A program made the position numbers and the translations under genes. This document shows, in pieces, positions 51,675-60,765 of a stretch of DNA of 64,000 nucleotides (positions within the stretch are counted from its first letter, which is position 1; each line of letters opens with the position of its first letter). Where the stretch lies: positions 26,680 through 90,679 of the forward strand of contig NZ_NMQW01000043.1 of assembly GCF_002234615.1 (NCBI RefSeq), in the 5' to 3' direction. The stretch is from Paenibacillus rigui. GTDB lineage: Bacteria; Bacillota; Bacilli; Paenibacillales; NBRC-103111. Under the pieces are notes generated by a model. The model did not search any database. It was not told the DNA's origin and saw nothing but the letters and a program-made list of their open reading frames with translations.

Positions 51675-51824
51675 TTACTGCTGCACCTTTTCCAGCAGCT
51701 CCTCCCGCTCCCAGCTGGCGAAATGATCCTCCCAGATGATGTGATACAGGTTCTCCTTCACTTCCAGAATAATGCCCCGTGCGCCGTCCCGAATAAATAT
51801 GACACTGTCCCCGATCTCCAACAT
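51675..51824 (-). CDS. 49-residue KOW/SH3-like small protein downstream of fixX
   Basis: ATG at 51824 has GGGGTGA just upstream and lies five bases after the fixX stop, so it reads as the fifth gene of the fix operon. MLEIGDSVIFIRDGARGIIL then EVKENLYHIIWED has the GD-DG pattern of a KOW/DUF2187-like small barrel, followed by an acidic helix. A longer version from 51920 is possible but would overlap fixX by 91 bases. Function unknown. Confidence 0.65.
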   Translation of the reverse strand: MLEIGDSVIFIRDGARGIILEVKENLYHIIWEDHFASWEREELLEKVQQ

Positions 51825-51829
51825 TCGAA

Positions 51830-52150
51830 TCACCCCAATCTGAAGACGATTCCGTGACCACCCTTCGGATATTCCCATTTGATATTCTGGTGGGGACAGC
51901 CGATCCGGCAGCTCCCGCACTCATGGCACCCCTCATAGCCAACATGCATCCGTATTTGCTCCCATTTGTATACTTCCGCCGGGCAAAAGATCGTGCAAAT
52001 TTTATCAGGACATTGATTCAGGCATACGTCTGCGCTCAAAACGGTAAGATGCGACTTCGTATCGGCATTAAAGCGAAGAAGATACTGCTTCTCCTCGATC
52101 GACTGGCCTTTGGTCTGCCCTTTCGTTTGCGCTTGCGCCTGCTCGCTCAT
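51830..52150 (-). CDS. fixX: FixX ferredoxin-like protein
   Basis: A 106-residue ferredoxin-like subunit. Its ATG shares a base with the fixC stop. A Gln-rich N-terminus is followed by the cysteine blocks CLNQCPDKICTIFCPAEV and CHECGSCRIGCPH, which hold iron-sulfur clusters. In the family it passes electrons between FixC and ferredoxin or quinone. With FixA, FixB and FixC it makes the membrane-associated, flavin-based electron-bifurcating complex. Confidence 0.92.
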   Translation of the reverse strand: MSEQAQAQTKGQTKGQSIEEKQYLLRFNADTKSHLTVLSADVCLNQCPDKICTIFCPAEVYKWEQIRMHVGYEGCHECGSCRIGCPHQNIKWEYPKGGHGIVFRLG

Positions 52151-53445
52151 TACTTCATCACCTTCCACACCCGGTACACGTCCCGGGCAATTTTCAGCTT
52201 ATCCTTCATCGAGCCGATGTCCTGCCAAATCTTTTTCTGCTTCTGCCTTTTGGAGGTGCCGTCCACAGTAAACATTTGGCTCGCCGCCCGGTTCATCATC
52301 GGGATGTACTGATCGAAGTACTGCGGGAATTTGTCAAAATGATGCGTTGCATCCTTGTACTTTTTCAAATCCTGCCCGACGAAGCTGTCCATCAGCCGCT
52401 GCCGGTAATGATCCAGCGTCCGCTCGGAATAATCGCCTGCCTGCTTCGCCAGCACAATCGTCTCGGCGGCGAGACGCCCCGACGTCATCGCCATGTTCGA
52501 GCCCTCACGGTGAATGGCGTTCACAAGCTGCGCGGCATCCCCGGCCACCAGTACGCCCGGGCCCACGACCTTCGGCATCGAGTGGTAACCGCCCTCCGGG
52601 ATGAGGTGAGCCAAATACTCCTGCTGCTCGCCGCCCTGCAGATAGGGCCGGATCATCGGGTGCTGCTTCACATATTCCAGCAGCTCGTAGGGCTTGATCT
52701 TGTGCTTGATCAAGCCGGACAGCAAGGTACCGACGCCGATACTCAGCGTATCTTTATTCGTATAGAGGAAGCCGGTGCCGAGGATGCCCTTGGTCGCATC
52801 ACCGAACAGCTCGATGGTACAGCCTTGATCCGCCTCCAGGTTGAAACGGTCCTCGATCACCTTCCGGTCAACCTTAATGATTTCCATCGTAGCGAGAGCC
52901 ACCTCGTCAGGCTTGAATTCCTGATGGAATCCAAGCGACTTCGCAAGCAGCGAATTGACCCCGTCGGCGAGCACGACCACATCGGCGTACAAGTCGCCAT
53001 CCGGGCGGTCCGTCCGGACCCCGACGACGCGTCCGTCCTCTACGATGCATTCGAGCGCCACCGTCTCGTTGATCAACAGCGCGCCTTGATCCACGGCTTT
53101 CTGCGCGAACCATTGGTCGAACTTGGCCCGCAGCACCGTGAAATTGTTATACGGCTCTCGTGCCCATTCCATGCCCTTGTAGCCGAAGGTGAGCGCGGAT
53201 TCCTTGTCGAGCATCATAAAGCGCTGCTCCACAATAGGCCGCTCCAGCGGTGCCTCCTTGTGGAAATCCGGGATGATGTCCTCCATCATCTGCCGGTACA
53301 GCACGCCGCCCATGACATTTTTGGAGCCGGGGTATTCGCCTCTCTCCAGCAGCAGCACATGAACGCCCGCCTTGGCCAGCTCGTAGGCGCAGGCAATCCC
53401 TGCGGGGCCTGCCCCGACGACGATACAATCAAATTTTTCGGACAT
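52150..53445 (-). CDS. fixC: FixC flavoprotein (ETF-quinone oxidoreductase family)
   Basis: A 431-residue FAD enzyme. The dinucleotide motif is IVVGAGPAGIACAYELAKAG near the N-terminus; VVLADGVNSLLAKSLG and VLVAGDAAQLVNAIHREGSN are the later FAD-binding blocks. AAAGGAAG precedes the ATG, which overlaps fixB by 17 bases. It accepts electrons from FixAB and reduces quinone. Normal length for FixC. Confidence 0.94.
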   Translation of the reverse strand: MSEKFDCIVVGAGPAGIACAYELAKAGVHVLLLERGEYPGSKNVMGGVLYRQMMEDIIPDFHKEAPLERPIVEQRFMMLDKESALTFGYKGMEWAREPYNNFTVLRAKFDQWFAQKAVDQGALLINETVALECIVEDGRVVGVRTDRPDGDLYADVVVLADGVNSLLAKSLGFHQEFKPDEVALATMEIIKVDRKVIEDRFNLEADQGCTIELFGDATKGILGTGFLYTNKDTLSIGVGTLLSGLIKHKIKPYELLEYVKQHPMIRPYLQGGEQQEYLAHLIPEGGYHSMPKVVGPGVLVAGDAAQLVNAIHREGSNMAMTSGRLAAETIVLAKQAGDYSERTLDHYRQRLMDSFVGQDLKKYKDATHHFDKFPQYFDQYIPMMNRAASQMFTVDGTSKRQKQKKIWQDIGSMKDKLKIARDVYRVWKVMK

Positions 53446-54856
53446 GCTCGTCTTCCTTTCCGCCTATTGCATCAGTCTTGGTACCTGAATCCGCCGCTGG
53501 GGAAGGGTCGGTGGGCTCAGCTGATTGGGCGGCTGCCTTGGCTGCCGCTGCTGATTCCGCCGCTTCCAGCGATGGGGCCGAACTCACCGACGCACCCGTT
53601 CCCGCGGCCTCCAGTGAGGCTGCCGAATCTACCGGCGCACCCGCTCCTGCTGCCTCCAGTGAGGCTGCCGATTCCGCTGGCGTACCCGCTCCCCCCGATT
53701 CCAGCTTGTTCGCGCTGCCGTCGGAATCGGCCATAGCTACCTCCACGCCGTTGACCGTTTGCGCCGCATCGTCCGCTTCCTCCGCCGTGTCCGTCTCCCA
53801 GTCGGAGTCGGCTGCGCTGCCTGTCAAGGGCTCGGTACCCTCCCCTGCCAACGCGTCCAGCGTGGCCTGGAATTGGCCGATCAACAGCGGCACAATCTCG
53901 AACGCATCCCCGACAATGCCATAATGACAGGACTGGAATATGGCGGCGCTCGGGTCCTTATTGATGGCGATAATCAGCCCTGAATTCTGCATGCCGACAA
54001 TATGCTGAATCGCTCCGGAAATCCCGATCGCAAAATACACCTTCGGCGTTACCGTCAGTCCCGTCTGCCCCACCTGGTGGTGGTGCTCGATCCAGCCCGC
54101 CTCCACCACGTCGCGGCTCGCGCCGACGGCTGCGCCCAGCACGGCCGCCAGCTGGTGTATCAGCTGAAAGCCGCCAGGGCTGCCCATGCCTTTGCCGCCG
54201 GCGACGATGACGTCGGCCTCATCGATCCGCACCTTCGCTGTCGTCGCGCGGACAATGTCCAGCACCTTCGTGCGGACGTCCTCCTCCTCCAGCGGGATCG
54301 CTTCCTCGATCAGCCGCCCCACTCTGCCAGGCACCGGAGATAGCGCTTTCATCACCTTCGGACGAACGGTAGCCATTTGCGGCCGGTATTTTTTACACAG
54401 AATCGTCGCCATAATGTTCCCGCCGAAGGCCGGACGGCTTGCCAGCAGCAGGCCGGTGTCCTCCTCAACGTCCAGAATCGTCGTATCCGCCGTCAACCCC
54501 GTAGGCAGGTCGGTGGCAACCGCGCTGGCCAGATCCTTGCCCGTCGAGGTAGCCCCGTACAAAATAATTTCCGGCTTGTATTTCTCCGTGCAGGCCAGCA
54601 GCGCTTTCATGTACGTCTCCGTGCGGTAATGCTTGAATATCGGCGCATCATACACGTACAGCACATCCGCACCGTAAGTGAACACCGTATCGGCAAGCGG
54701 TTTCACCTGGTCACCGATCAACACCCCGGCCAGCTCCGTCTTGCGTTTATCCGCAAGCTGCCGTCCTGCGCCGAGCAGCTCAAGCGACACCGGAGCCACG
54801 CGCCCGTCCTTCACCTCGATAAACACCCATATGCCACGGTAATCGTCAAAACTCAT
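53429..54856 (-). CDS. fixB: FixB (ETF alpha-type) with long low-complexity C-terminal extension
   Basis: A 475-residue protein. Residues 1-335 are a normal FixB/EtfA: N-terminal ETF domain, then the FAD domain with VAGGKGMGSPGGFQLIHQLA, GASRDVVEAGWIEHHHQVGQ and IGISGAIQHIVGMQNSGLII. Residues about 341-475 are an Ala/Ser/Glu/Gly-rich tail that the family lacks, with three tandem 15-residue repeats at 389-433 (pattern GAGAPVDSAASLEAA). The reading frame is open throughout and still overlaps fixC, so the tail looks genuine rather than a frameshift. Coupled to fixA by ATGA. Confidence 0.93.
   Translation of the reverse strand: MSFDDYRGIWVFIEVKDGRVAPVSLELLGAGRQLADKRKTELAGVLIGDQVKPLADTVFTYGADVLYVYDAPIFKHYRTETYMKALLACTEKYKPEIILYGATSTGKDLASAVATDLPTGLTADTTILDVEEDTGLLLASRPAFGGNIMATILCKKYRPQMATVRPKVMKALSPVPGRVGRLIEEAIPLEEEDVRTKVLDIVRATTAKVRIDEADVIVAGGKGMGSPGGFQLIHQLAAVLGAAVGASRDVVEAGWIEHHHQVGQTGLTVTPKVYFAIGISGAIQHIVGMQNSGLIIAINKDPSAAIFQSCHYGIVGDAFEIVPLLIGQFQATLDALAGEGTEPLTGSAADSDWETDTAEEADDAAQTVNGVEVAMADSDGSANKLESGGAGTPAESAASLEAAGAGAPVDSAASLEAAGTGASVSSAPSLEAAESAAAAKAAAQSAEPTDPSPAADSGTKTDAIGGKEDEHVRKI
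53558..53692 (-). repeat. Three tandem 45-bp in-frame repeats in fixB
   Basis: Residues 389-403, 404-418 and 419-433 of FixB each follow G-x-G-x-x-x-x-S-A-x-S-L-E-A-A. The two left-most plus-strand copies also share long identical DNA blocks such as GCCTCCAGTGAGGCTGCCGA, so expansion was recent. Confidence 0.8.
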
Positions 54857-55683
54857 GATCGTTCACCCCTAGCCGCAAACAGCTCTTTTTTGTCCATCAG
54901 AATACCGAGCAGCTGTTCCACCTGCTGCAGCGGGTCGCCGTCCAGCATCGTGCCGCCCTGCGGCTTCTGCGGAGCCCACACGGAGGAAACGATCGTCGGC
55001 GATCCCTTCAGCCCAAGCTGCGCGCGATCCACATCCTCCAGATCGTTGACCGACCAAATATGCGGCTGGTAGCGCGCCGCCCTGATCATGTCCGGCATCG
55101 TCGAATACGGCACCTCGTTAATCTCCTTCTCTACCGATAGCAGGCAAGGCAGCGTCGACCGGATCACCTCATAGCCGTCCTCCAGCTTGCGGTGGACGAC
55201 AGCGAAGCCGTCGGCACGGTTCACCTCGACTACCTTGTTGACCGATGTCAACGGAGGGATGTCCAGCCGTCTGGCAATGCCCGGGCCCACCTGGCCGGTA
55301 TCCCCGTCGATTGTCATTTTGCCGCAAATAATCAAATCCACGGGCTGCATCTTTGCGATTTTGTCAATCGCCTTGGTCAGCGCATAGCTCGTTGCGAGCG
55401 TATCTGCGCCTGCAAAAGCCCGGTCCGAGATCATATAGCCTTCATCTGCGCCGATCTCGATACATTTCTTGATGGCCTTCACCGCCGGCGGCGGACCCAT
55501 CGTAAGCACGGATACGGTGCCGCCGTACCTTTTTTTCAGCCGCACCGCCTCCTCGACCGCATGGGCGTCATAAGGATTTAGAATAGCCGGCGCGCTGGCC
55601 CGGTCCATCGTATTCGTCTTCGGGTTCATCTTGATGATCTTCGTATCCGGCACCTGTTTTATACAGGCCACAATATGAAGCAT
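54853..55683 (-). CDS. fixA: FixA (ETF beta-type) electron-transfer flavoprotein subunit
   Basis: A 276-residue protein, first gene of fixABCX. GGGAGGTG lies nine bases before the ATG. Blocks: LHIVACIKQVPDTKIIKMNP, LNPYDAHAVEEAVRLKKRYG, and VDLIICGKMTIDGDTGQVGP, the ETF-beta nucleotide-binding signature. In the bifurcating FixABCX complex this subunit binds NADH with FixB. No nif genes are in the window, so its use here may be ferredoxin reduction for another pathway. Confidence 0.94.
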   Translation of the reverse strand: MLHIVACIKQVPDTKIIKMNPKTNTMDRASAPAILNPYDAHAVEEAVRLKKRYGGTVSVLTMGPPPAVKAIKKCIEIGADEGYMISDRAFAGADTLATSYALTKAIDKIAKMQPVDLIICGKMTIDGDTGQVGPGIARRLDIPPLTSVNKVVEVNRADGFAVVHRKLEDGYEVIRSTLPCLLSVEKEINEVPYSTMPDMIRAARYQPHIWSVNDLEDVDRAQLGLKGSPTIVSSVWAPQKPQGGTMLDGDPLQQVEQLLGILMDKKELFAARGERS

Positions 55684-55775
55684 AGTCCAAGCACCTCCCT
55701 GATTCCGACTTCACTAGCATGACAGCTTCCTATGAATACTTTATGTATATAGATCGGAAGCGCATAAAATGCCAT

Positions 55776-55797
55776 TTGTCTGAAATCCGTCGGACAA
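55776..55797. promoter_or_regulatory. Imperfect inverted repeat upstream of fixA
   Basis: TTGTC (55776-55780) and GACAA (55793-55797) bound a 22-bp imperfect palindrome about 95 bp before the fixA start, the right place for an activator or repressor site. The symmetry is partial and no regulator is indicated. Confidence 0.3.
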
Positions 55798-55807
55798 GGC
55801 GCACGAG

Positions 55808-55859
55808 AAAAAAGAGGCCGTCGCAAAGGTCATCGAAGATGACAAATGGACGCCTCTTA
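55808..55859 (-). terminator. Rho-independent terminator of the locus 3 operon
   Basis: AAGAGGC pairs with GCCTCTT and encloses a second stem GTCATC-GAA-GATGAC. The minus strand continues with six T residues. It follows the YciI gene. Confidence 0.8.
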
Positions 55860-55943
55860 GGTCGGCTGAATGTAAACTCTCGCGTGCCGCTAGCAGCCGC
55901 AGAGTCATTACAGCCAGCCATGGGCTGTGAACCCCTTTCCTTC

Positions 55944-56213
55944 TCATGTGCGGGCAATCACAATCTCCCACTCATGAATTTCATAGCTTCTCGCCTTCAA
56001 CATGACATACGGATCCTCTTCCACCATCTGCTTTACGTGATCGTACGCATCAGCCTTATAAATAACAAGTCCTCCCCAGCCGTCCGCAAAGCGCCCGTTG
56101 GCAAAGATCCTTCCTTCGCTCCGTCTTTGGTCCAAATAAGCGAGGTGCTGCTCCCGGTAAAGTCCGCTCTTTTCCTGATCCAGCATAGGTAAAAACACCG
56201 CAAAATATTTCAT
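55944..56213 (-). CDS. YciI-like protein
   Basis: An 89-residue ferredoxin-like-fold protein of the YciI family: KYFAVFLPMLDQEKSGLYRE, HLAYLDQRRSEGRIFANGRF and the C-terminal RSYEIHEWEI. The conserved His in HLAYL and a downstream Asp/Glu are the proposed catalytic pair in family members, some of which are dehalogenase- or isomerase-like. Its ATG overlaps the dehydrogenase stop (ATGA), so it is the last gene of the locus 3 operon. Confidence 0.85.
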   Translation of the reverse strand: MKYFAVFLPMLDQEKSGLYREQHLAYLDQRRSEGRIFANGRFADGWGGLVIYKADAYDHVKQMVEEDPYVMLKARSYEIHEWEIVIART

Positions 56214-57100
56214 CCCTCATTCGCCTCCAAAAGCTTCGATTGCTGATATAGGAACATGGCCGACATATCCTTCCCCGCCAGCTCGGTCTGGCTTGCTTCG
56301 CTCAACAGACTTAAAGCCTGACGGCCCAGCGCAAGCTCTACCTGCTGTTCGTCCGCCATCTGATTGACCAGAGACAAGTCTTTATGCAGCAGCTTGATTG
56401 CAAATCCCGCCTCGAACCGGCCCTTGGCGACATACTGGACATAATGGCGTTCCAGTATCCGGCTCTGCGCAAAGCTTGCATTCAATATCGGGAACAGCGT
56501 ATCCGAATCGATACCGAGCTGCTGCCCCAGAACGAGCGCCTCGCTTGCGGCCTGGGTATGAATGCCGACCATCAATTGATTGATCAGCTTGACTATCGTC
56601 CCGCTGCCGACCTCGCCGACATGGTAAATGTTTTGGCCCAGCGCTTCGAGCACCGGCTTCACCCGGGCAAAAATCTCCGGCTTCCCCCCTGCCATGATGC
56701 TTAACGTCCCCGTCTCCGCACCCACCGTGCCTCCGCTGACCGGCGCATCCAGGAACGCCATTCCCTTCCGCTCGGCGGCGGCGGCAACCTTCCTGACGAC
56801 ACCGGGGGACACCGTGCTAAAGTCGATCAGAACCTGCCCCTCTTTCCCATGCTGTACGATGCCGTTGTCCCCCAAATAGACCGCCTCCACGTCCTGCGGC
56901 ATAGGCAAGCAGGTCATAACCACATCGGCCTCGCGGGTCAGCTCTGCGATCGAGCCTCCTGCCCTGCCGCCCGCCTCAACGAAGCGCTGCTCCGCCCCCT
57001 TGCTCCGGTTCAAGCCGTACACTTCCCTGCCTGTCTTCAATAAATTCCGTGCCATCGGCAGACCCATATGGCCCAAACCAATAAAACCGAGCTTCTCCAT
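56210..57100 (-). CDS. NAD-binding beta-hydroxyacid dehydrogenase (HIBADH family)
   Basis: A 296-residue enzyme. The Rossmann motif is GFIGLGHMGLPMARNLLK; the substrate-binding signature is FLDAPVSGGTVGAETGTLSI; the catalytic Lys is in GTIVKLINQLMVG. The family includes 3-hydroxyisobutyrate and tartronate semialdehyde (2-hydroxy-3-oxopropionate) dehydrogenases. It starts 15 bp after a glycosidase-like gene in sugar locus 3, so oxidation or reduction of an acid derived from the imported sugar, such as a uronate breakdown product, is a reasonable inference. Confidence 0.9.
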   Translation of the reverse strand: MEKLGFIGLGHMGLPMARNLLKTGREVYGLNRSKGAEQRFVEAGGRAGGSIAELTREADVVMTCLPMPQDVEAVYLGDNGIVQHGKEGQVLIDFSTVSPGVVRKVAAAAERKGMAFLDAPVSGGTVGAETGTLSIMAGGKPEIFARVKPVLEALGQNIYHVGEVGSGTIVKLINQLMVGIHTQAASEALVLGQQLGIDSDTLFPILNASFAQSRILERHYVQYVAKGRFEAGFAIKLLHKDLSLVNQMADEQQVELALGRQALSLLSEASQTELAGKDMSAMFLYQQSKLLEANEG

Positions 57101-57115
57101 GGTTCCCCTTCCTCT

Positions 57116-59122
57116 CTATAATTTGATCACGATCGCAGCAAAATCGGCCACAGCCTCCACTTGAATGGTGGAAGTCCCGTCAGCGCTACAGAAGTTGACT
57201 TTGGATTGCTTCGTCAATTCCATCACTTCCCGTACAGGCCCCAGCCCCTTCAGAGCAACCTCGATCCCGTACACGGGTATAGGTATGCCGTATGTCACCC
57301 CATTGAAGCCCGAAAGATTGAGAAGATGGAGTATCAAGGTAGTATCATCCAACCGGTGGAAAAACAACTCGATCTGTGGCGGAGCATTCGTCTTCAAGAT
57401 GCAGGGTTCCCCGGCCACATGCTCCAGAAGATCAAGCAGCACATGCTTATGGTCGGCATAGCCATGCTTGTAATACAGCTCGCCGGCGTGCCATGGAACG
57501 TACACCGCCTTCCGGTTCCCCACATCCTGAAGCCATGCGCCTTCGGCCTGCTCTGACAGCCGATGCCCGAAGGCGCGTTCGGGAGGCCCGTAGGTGGCGG
57601 GCTCGACCATCGGGAGCTGCCGAACCGTCAATGCGCCCGCCGCTGCCCGGTAATACGGACCGTCGAGGAAAATCCAGTCGCGGTCCGGGAACCGCCTGAA
57701 CAGCTTCTTGTCCGCCGTGTGGAAATACACGGCTTCCTGCCTGTAATCATGCACCGACTGATAGGTGAGTCCGAACGATGCTTCCAAAAACCTGCGGCCG
57801 GCCTCATCCCCGGTAAATGCCCCGCCTGTACCAAGCAGACAGGCTCCCTGATGCTGCGCTTGCCCTAACACCCGCAGTTCCTTTTCCGAGAAGTGGGTGA
57901 TGCCCGGAATCAGAACGGCTTTATACGCCGACAGCCTCTCTCCCGCTTCGGCAAGCGTGTGCTGATGAATCACATCAAACAGCAGGTGCTCCTCTTTTAG
58001 CATTTTGTATACGCCGAAGTACTCTTTCATAGCTGACTGCTGCGTGACGCCCGGCTTAATCAGTGCGATACCCGACATCGATTGGAACCGGCCGTACCAC
58101 GATTCGTTCTCCCGATGGAACCTATAGATGTCAGCGACGGCAGGCAAATTCGCCCGATCGGGATAATCATCGAACACGCCAATGATGCAGAAATCGAGTC
58201 CAGATCCGCTTGCCAGGCTTTCCTTCAACCGAATCTGAATCTCATGCTCAGATACGCCCGTGAATCGGTGAACCAGATCGATCGCATTAATGCTGCAGTT
58301 GCTGACGCACTTGTCATCCCACGAGTCCTCTACGGACTGCACATTTTCCGAAGCGGAGTACAGCCAGACCGGATGCGGGCGATGAATATCGGTGTTCGAT
58401 TCCTTGCGGACAATATCCACCTTGTTCTCGTTGTAGGTCGAGATCGCTATATCGTCTCTTCTACTCTTCACCAACGCGTGAATGCGGTCGAGCATCTCTT
58501 TCGTCGTTGTCTCCTGAAACTGCTTATACTGCCGGTACACCGGATCATCGGGGCTTTCCGAATCCGGCAGCGCAAGACCGCTATACTCGCGAAAGCGGAC
58601 CCTGCAGCTGTCGCAAAAGCAGATACCGTAGTGCCTGCCGCTGTAATCGCGTGTCTGGTACCCGAACATGTTGAAGAAAATGCCGTCTACCTCATAGGTG
58701 GAGATGACTTCATCAACAATATGGAGTGCATATTCCCTTTGATAGGCTCCGTTAATGCACGTATGCACGATGCCGTGATAGTTCACTTCCCTGCCCTCCC
58801 GGGTCCGGTAAAACCATTCCGGACGCCGGTGAAACACGTCCTCGTGCGCTTTGCTGAAATCGAACCGGGCCATGAGCTTGATCCCATTGGCGTGCGCCTT
58901 CTCCACCGCTTCCGCGAGCAAATCCTTCTGCTGACCGGCCGCGCGGTAATGGTATTCAAGCTGCGTCGGATAAAAGGCGACAATGCCGCCGGCATTGATC
59001 ATCCATACGTTGGCGGAAAGCTTCTTCAGTTCCTCAATGGACCGCTCCACATCCAGATTTGCATCGCTCTCGCGAAGATTGTTCTGGATGAGCCGCATCC
59101 GATTCGTCGTCCACCAGGCCAT
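57116..59122 (-). CDS. GHL6-like TIM-barrel glycosidase-related protein, paralogue 2
   Basis: A 668-residue cytoplasmic protein; ATG at 59122 follows GGAGGGAGGGTGGGC. Residues about 1-330 form a TIM barrel of the hypothetical-glycosidase type: VWMINAGGIVAFYPTQLEYH, IKLMARFDFSKAHEDVF, TCINGAYQREYAL, VDGIFFNMFGYQTRDY. Cys168, Cys170 and Cys173 (ICFCDSCRVRF) probably bind zinc as in some GH42-like enzymes. A Rossmann-like domain resembling the beta-galactosidase trimerisation domain follows (about 360-520), then a beta domain. It is paralogous to the protein at 60766-62790. Activity unknown. Confidence 0.75.
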   Translation of the reverse strand: MAWWTTNRMRLIQNNLRESDANLDVERSIEELKKLSANVWMINAGGIVAFYPTQLEYHYRAAGQQKDLLAEAVEKAHANGIKLMARFDFSKAHEDVFHRRPEWFYRTREGREVNYHGIVHTCINGAYQREYALHIVDEVISTYEVDGIFFNMFGYQTRDYSGRHYGICFCDSCRVRFREYSGLALPDSESPDDPVYRQYKQFQETTTKEMLDRIHALVKSRRDDIAISTYNENKVDIVRKESNTDIHRPHPVWLYSASENVQSVEDSWDDKCVSNCSINAIDLVHRFTGVSEHEIQIRLKESLASGSGLDFCIIGVFDDYPDRANLPAVADIYRFHRENESWYGRFQSMSGIALIKPGVTQQSAMKEYFGVYKMLKEEHLLFDVIHQHTLAEAGERLSAYKAVLIPGITHFSEKELRVLGQAQHQGACLLGTGGAFTGDEAGRRFLEASFGLTYQSVHDYRQEAVYFHTADKKLFRRFPDRDWIFLDGPYYRAAAGALTVRQLPMVEPATYGPPERAFGHRLSEQAEGAWLQDVGNRKAVYVPWHAGELYYKHGYADHKHVLLDLLEHVAGEPCILKTNAPPQIELFFHRLDDTTLILHLLNLSGFNGVTYGIPIPVYGIEVALKGLGPVREVMELTKQSKVNFCSADGTSTIQVEAVADFAAIVIKL

Positions 59123-59192
59123 GCCCACCCTCCCTCCTGTAACTCGGGAAGTGCTGCCGCGGGCCCTTTCCAGGGTACGGCAGCACGCTCCA

Positions 59193-60719
59193 TTATTTTT
59201 TATTAAATTCCTTATAGGCCTCGGCATTTTCAGCGAATGCTTTCTTCATTTCCGGCAAATTGCCGAGCTTCTCCACATAAGCTTTATATTCGTCCATCGA
59301 AATTTGCCCGACGATCGCTTTAGTTACCATCGATTTGAATTCACTCTCGTACTTTGGCCAAATGCTGTTAAAAGTTGGGGAGTATACGTAACGGAACGGA
59401 TCGACCTTCCCGATCGTGTCGTAAGCCTCGACTTCTTTTTTCTTCGCGTCGTTATAGGCTTTATCTCCGGAAGCGCTCTCCACCTTGCCCCATTTGGCAT
59501 AGGCGAGAACCCCCGCGCCCTTGCTGGTCGTATTCACTTCCTTGATGCCTTGCTCCGTCAGCACCTTTTGACCGCCGACATTTTTGTAATGAACACCTTC
59601 GATACCGTAGTAGGCAAAATCGGTTATTTCATCGGATGCCGTGAAATCAAAATATTTCAGCAGCTGCTTCACCTTCGCCTCCGGCACCTTCTTGGAAATA
59701 TAGTAGCCTCCGGATACGCCGGTCGACAGGACGATGGCGTCTCCCTTCGGCCCTTTGAGCGATAGATTCAATATTTTGGAATTCGGCTGCATTTTGTTGA
59801 TCGAATCCTCATATTCCTTATCCCACCAGACGCTTCGCGCATAGGAGGCCGCTCTGCCCGTTTTGTAGAGCTCCTCGGCCTGCGTCTTCTTCATTACGGC
59901 GAATTCCTTGGACAAGATGCCGTCCGAATACAAGCCTCGGAACCAGTTCACCATCTCGGTGTACTGAGGCGTCAGCCGTTTATCGATCATGCCCCCTTCG
60001 CTGTTATACGTAGGATCCAATGCGCCAAAGCCGGCCGCAAAGGCATCATCGCCGTCGTTAATAATCACCCCGTGGCCGATCAGTCCGAGCGTATCCTTCT
60101 TGCCGTTGCCGTCCGGGTCGCTGTCGATCATTTTCTTTAATGCGGCAGCATACTCATCCAGCGTTTTCGGTACGGGGATGCCCAGCTTATCCAGCCAGTC
60201 CCTGCGAATTTTGATCCCGTTATCGATACGGGAACGGGATCGGGGCACCGCATAAATTTTGCCGTCCACCGACAAATATTTTTGCCAGTCCGGCGCCATA
60301 TTTTTTTTCAGGTTCGGGTATTCGCTCAAGTCGCCCAAGAAAGGCGTCAGATCCCAGAAGGCGCCGTTCTTGATCGCGCTTCTCAATGTCGGCCAAGTGG
60401 AATCGGGCGAAGCGACCACTTCCGGAAGATCGGCGGAGGCAAAGAGCAGATCCGCCTTTGTCTTCAAATCCCCGTCGGGCACCCATTCGATGTCAAGCTT
60501 GGTATTCGTTCTTTTTTGCCACTCGGTCCAGTAAGCGTTGTTCATATCCGGCACTTCGTTGTACAGCCCGGCAAAAATTTTAATCGAAAGCGGCGCCTTG
60601 GCATCCGGCTGTCCTGCGGACGGACTCTGACCGGCTGTGTTGCTTCCTGAGCAGCCCGCTGCCAAAGACAAAGCCACCAATCCCGATATGCCTGCTCCCC
60701 ATGGTTTGAACGATTTCAT
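59193..60719 (-). CDS. LplA-type ABC substrate-binding lipoprotein
   Basis: A 508-residue large solute-binding protein. GGGGGAAG precedes the ATG. The signal peptide ends in lipobox LAAGC (Cys about residue 23) followed by a Ser/Gly/Gln-rich linker. Mature blocks such as WTEWQKRTNTKLDIEWVP, DLPEVVASPDSTWPTLR and the C-terminal EYKAYVEKLGNL are typical of the LplA/YtcQ group, which bind oligosaccharides, often uronate-containing. It sits between two paralogous glycosidase-like genes and serves the permeases at 62.9-64 kb. Confidence 0.92.
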   Translation of the reverse strand: MKSFKPWGAGISGLVALSLAAGCSGSNTAGQSPSAGQPDAKAPLSIKIFAGLYNEVPDMNNAYWTEWQKRTNTKLDIEWVPDGDLKTKADLLFASADLPEVVASPDSTWPTLRSAIKNGAFWDLTPFLGDLSEYPNLKKNMAPDWQKYLSVDGKIYAVPRSRSRIDNGIKIRRDWLDKLGIPVPKTLDEYAAALKKMIDSDPDGNGKKDTLGLIGHGVIINDGDDAFAAGFGALDPTYNSEGGMIDKRLTPQYTEMVNWFRGLYSDGILSKEFAVMKKTQAEELYKTGRAASYARSVWWDKEYEDSINKMQPNSKILNLSLKGPKGDAIVLSTGVSGGYYISKKVPEAKVKQLLKYFDFTASDEITDFAYYGIEGVHYKNVGGQKVLTEQGIKEVNTTSKGAGVLAYAKWGKVESASGDKAYNDAKKKEVEAYDTIGKVDPFRYVYSPTFNSIWPKYESEFKSMVTKAIVGQISMDEYKAYVEKLGNLPEMKKAFAENAEAYKEFNKK

Positions 60720-60765
60720 TTGGCTTCCCCCTCAATTCATCTCGTCTTGCCGAAATCGATATTCC

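Noticed and set aside
52276..53736. Long plus-strand open frame opposite fixC and fixB
   Set aside because: Basic, low-complexity translation without motifs, fully antisense to recognised fix genes.
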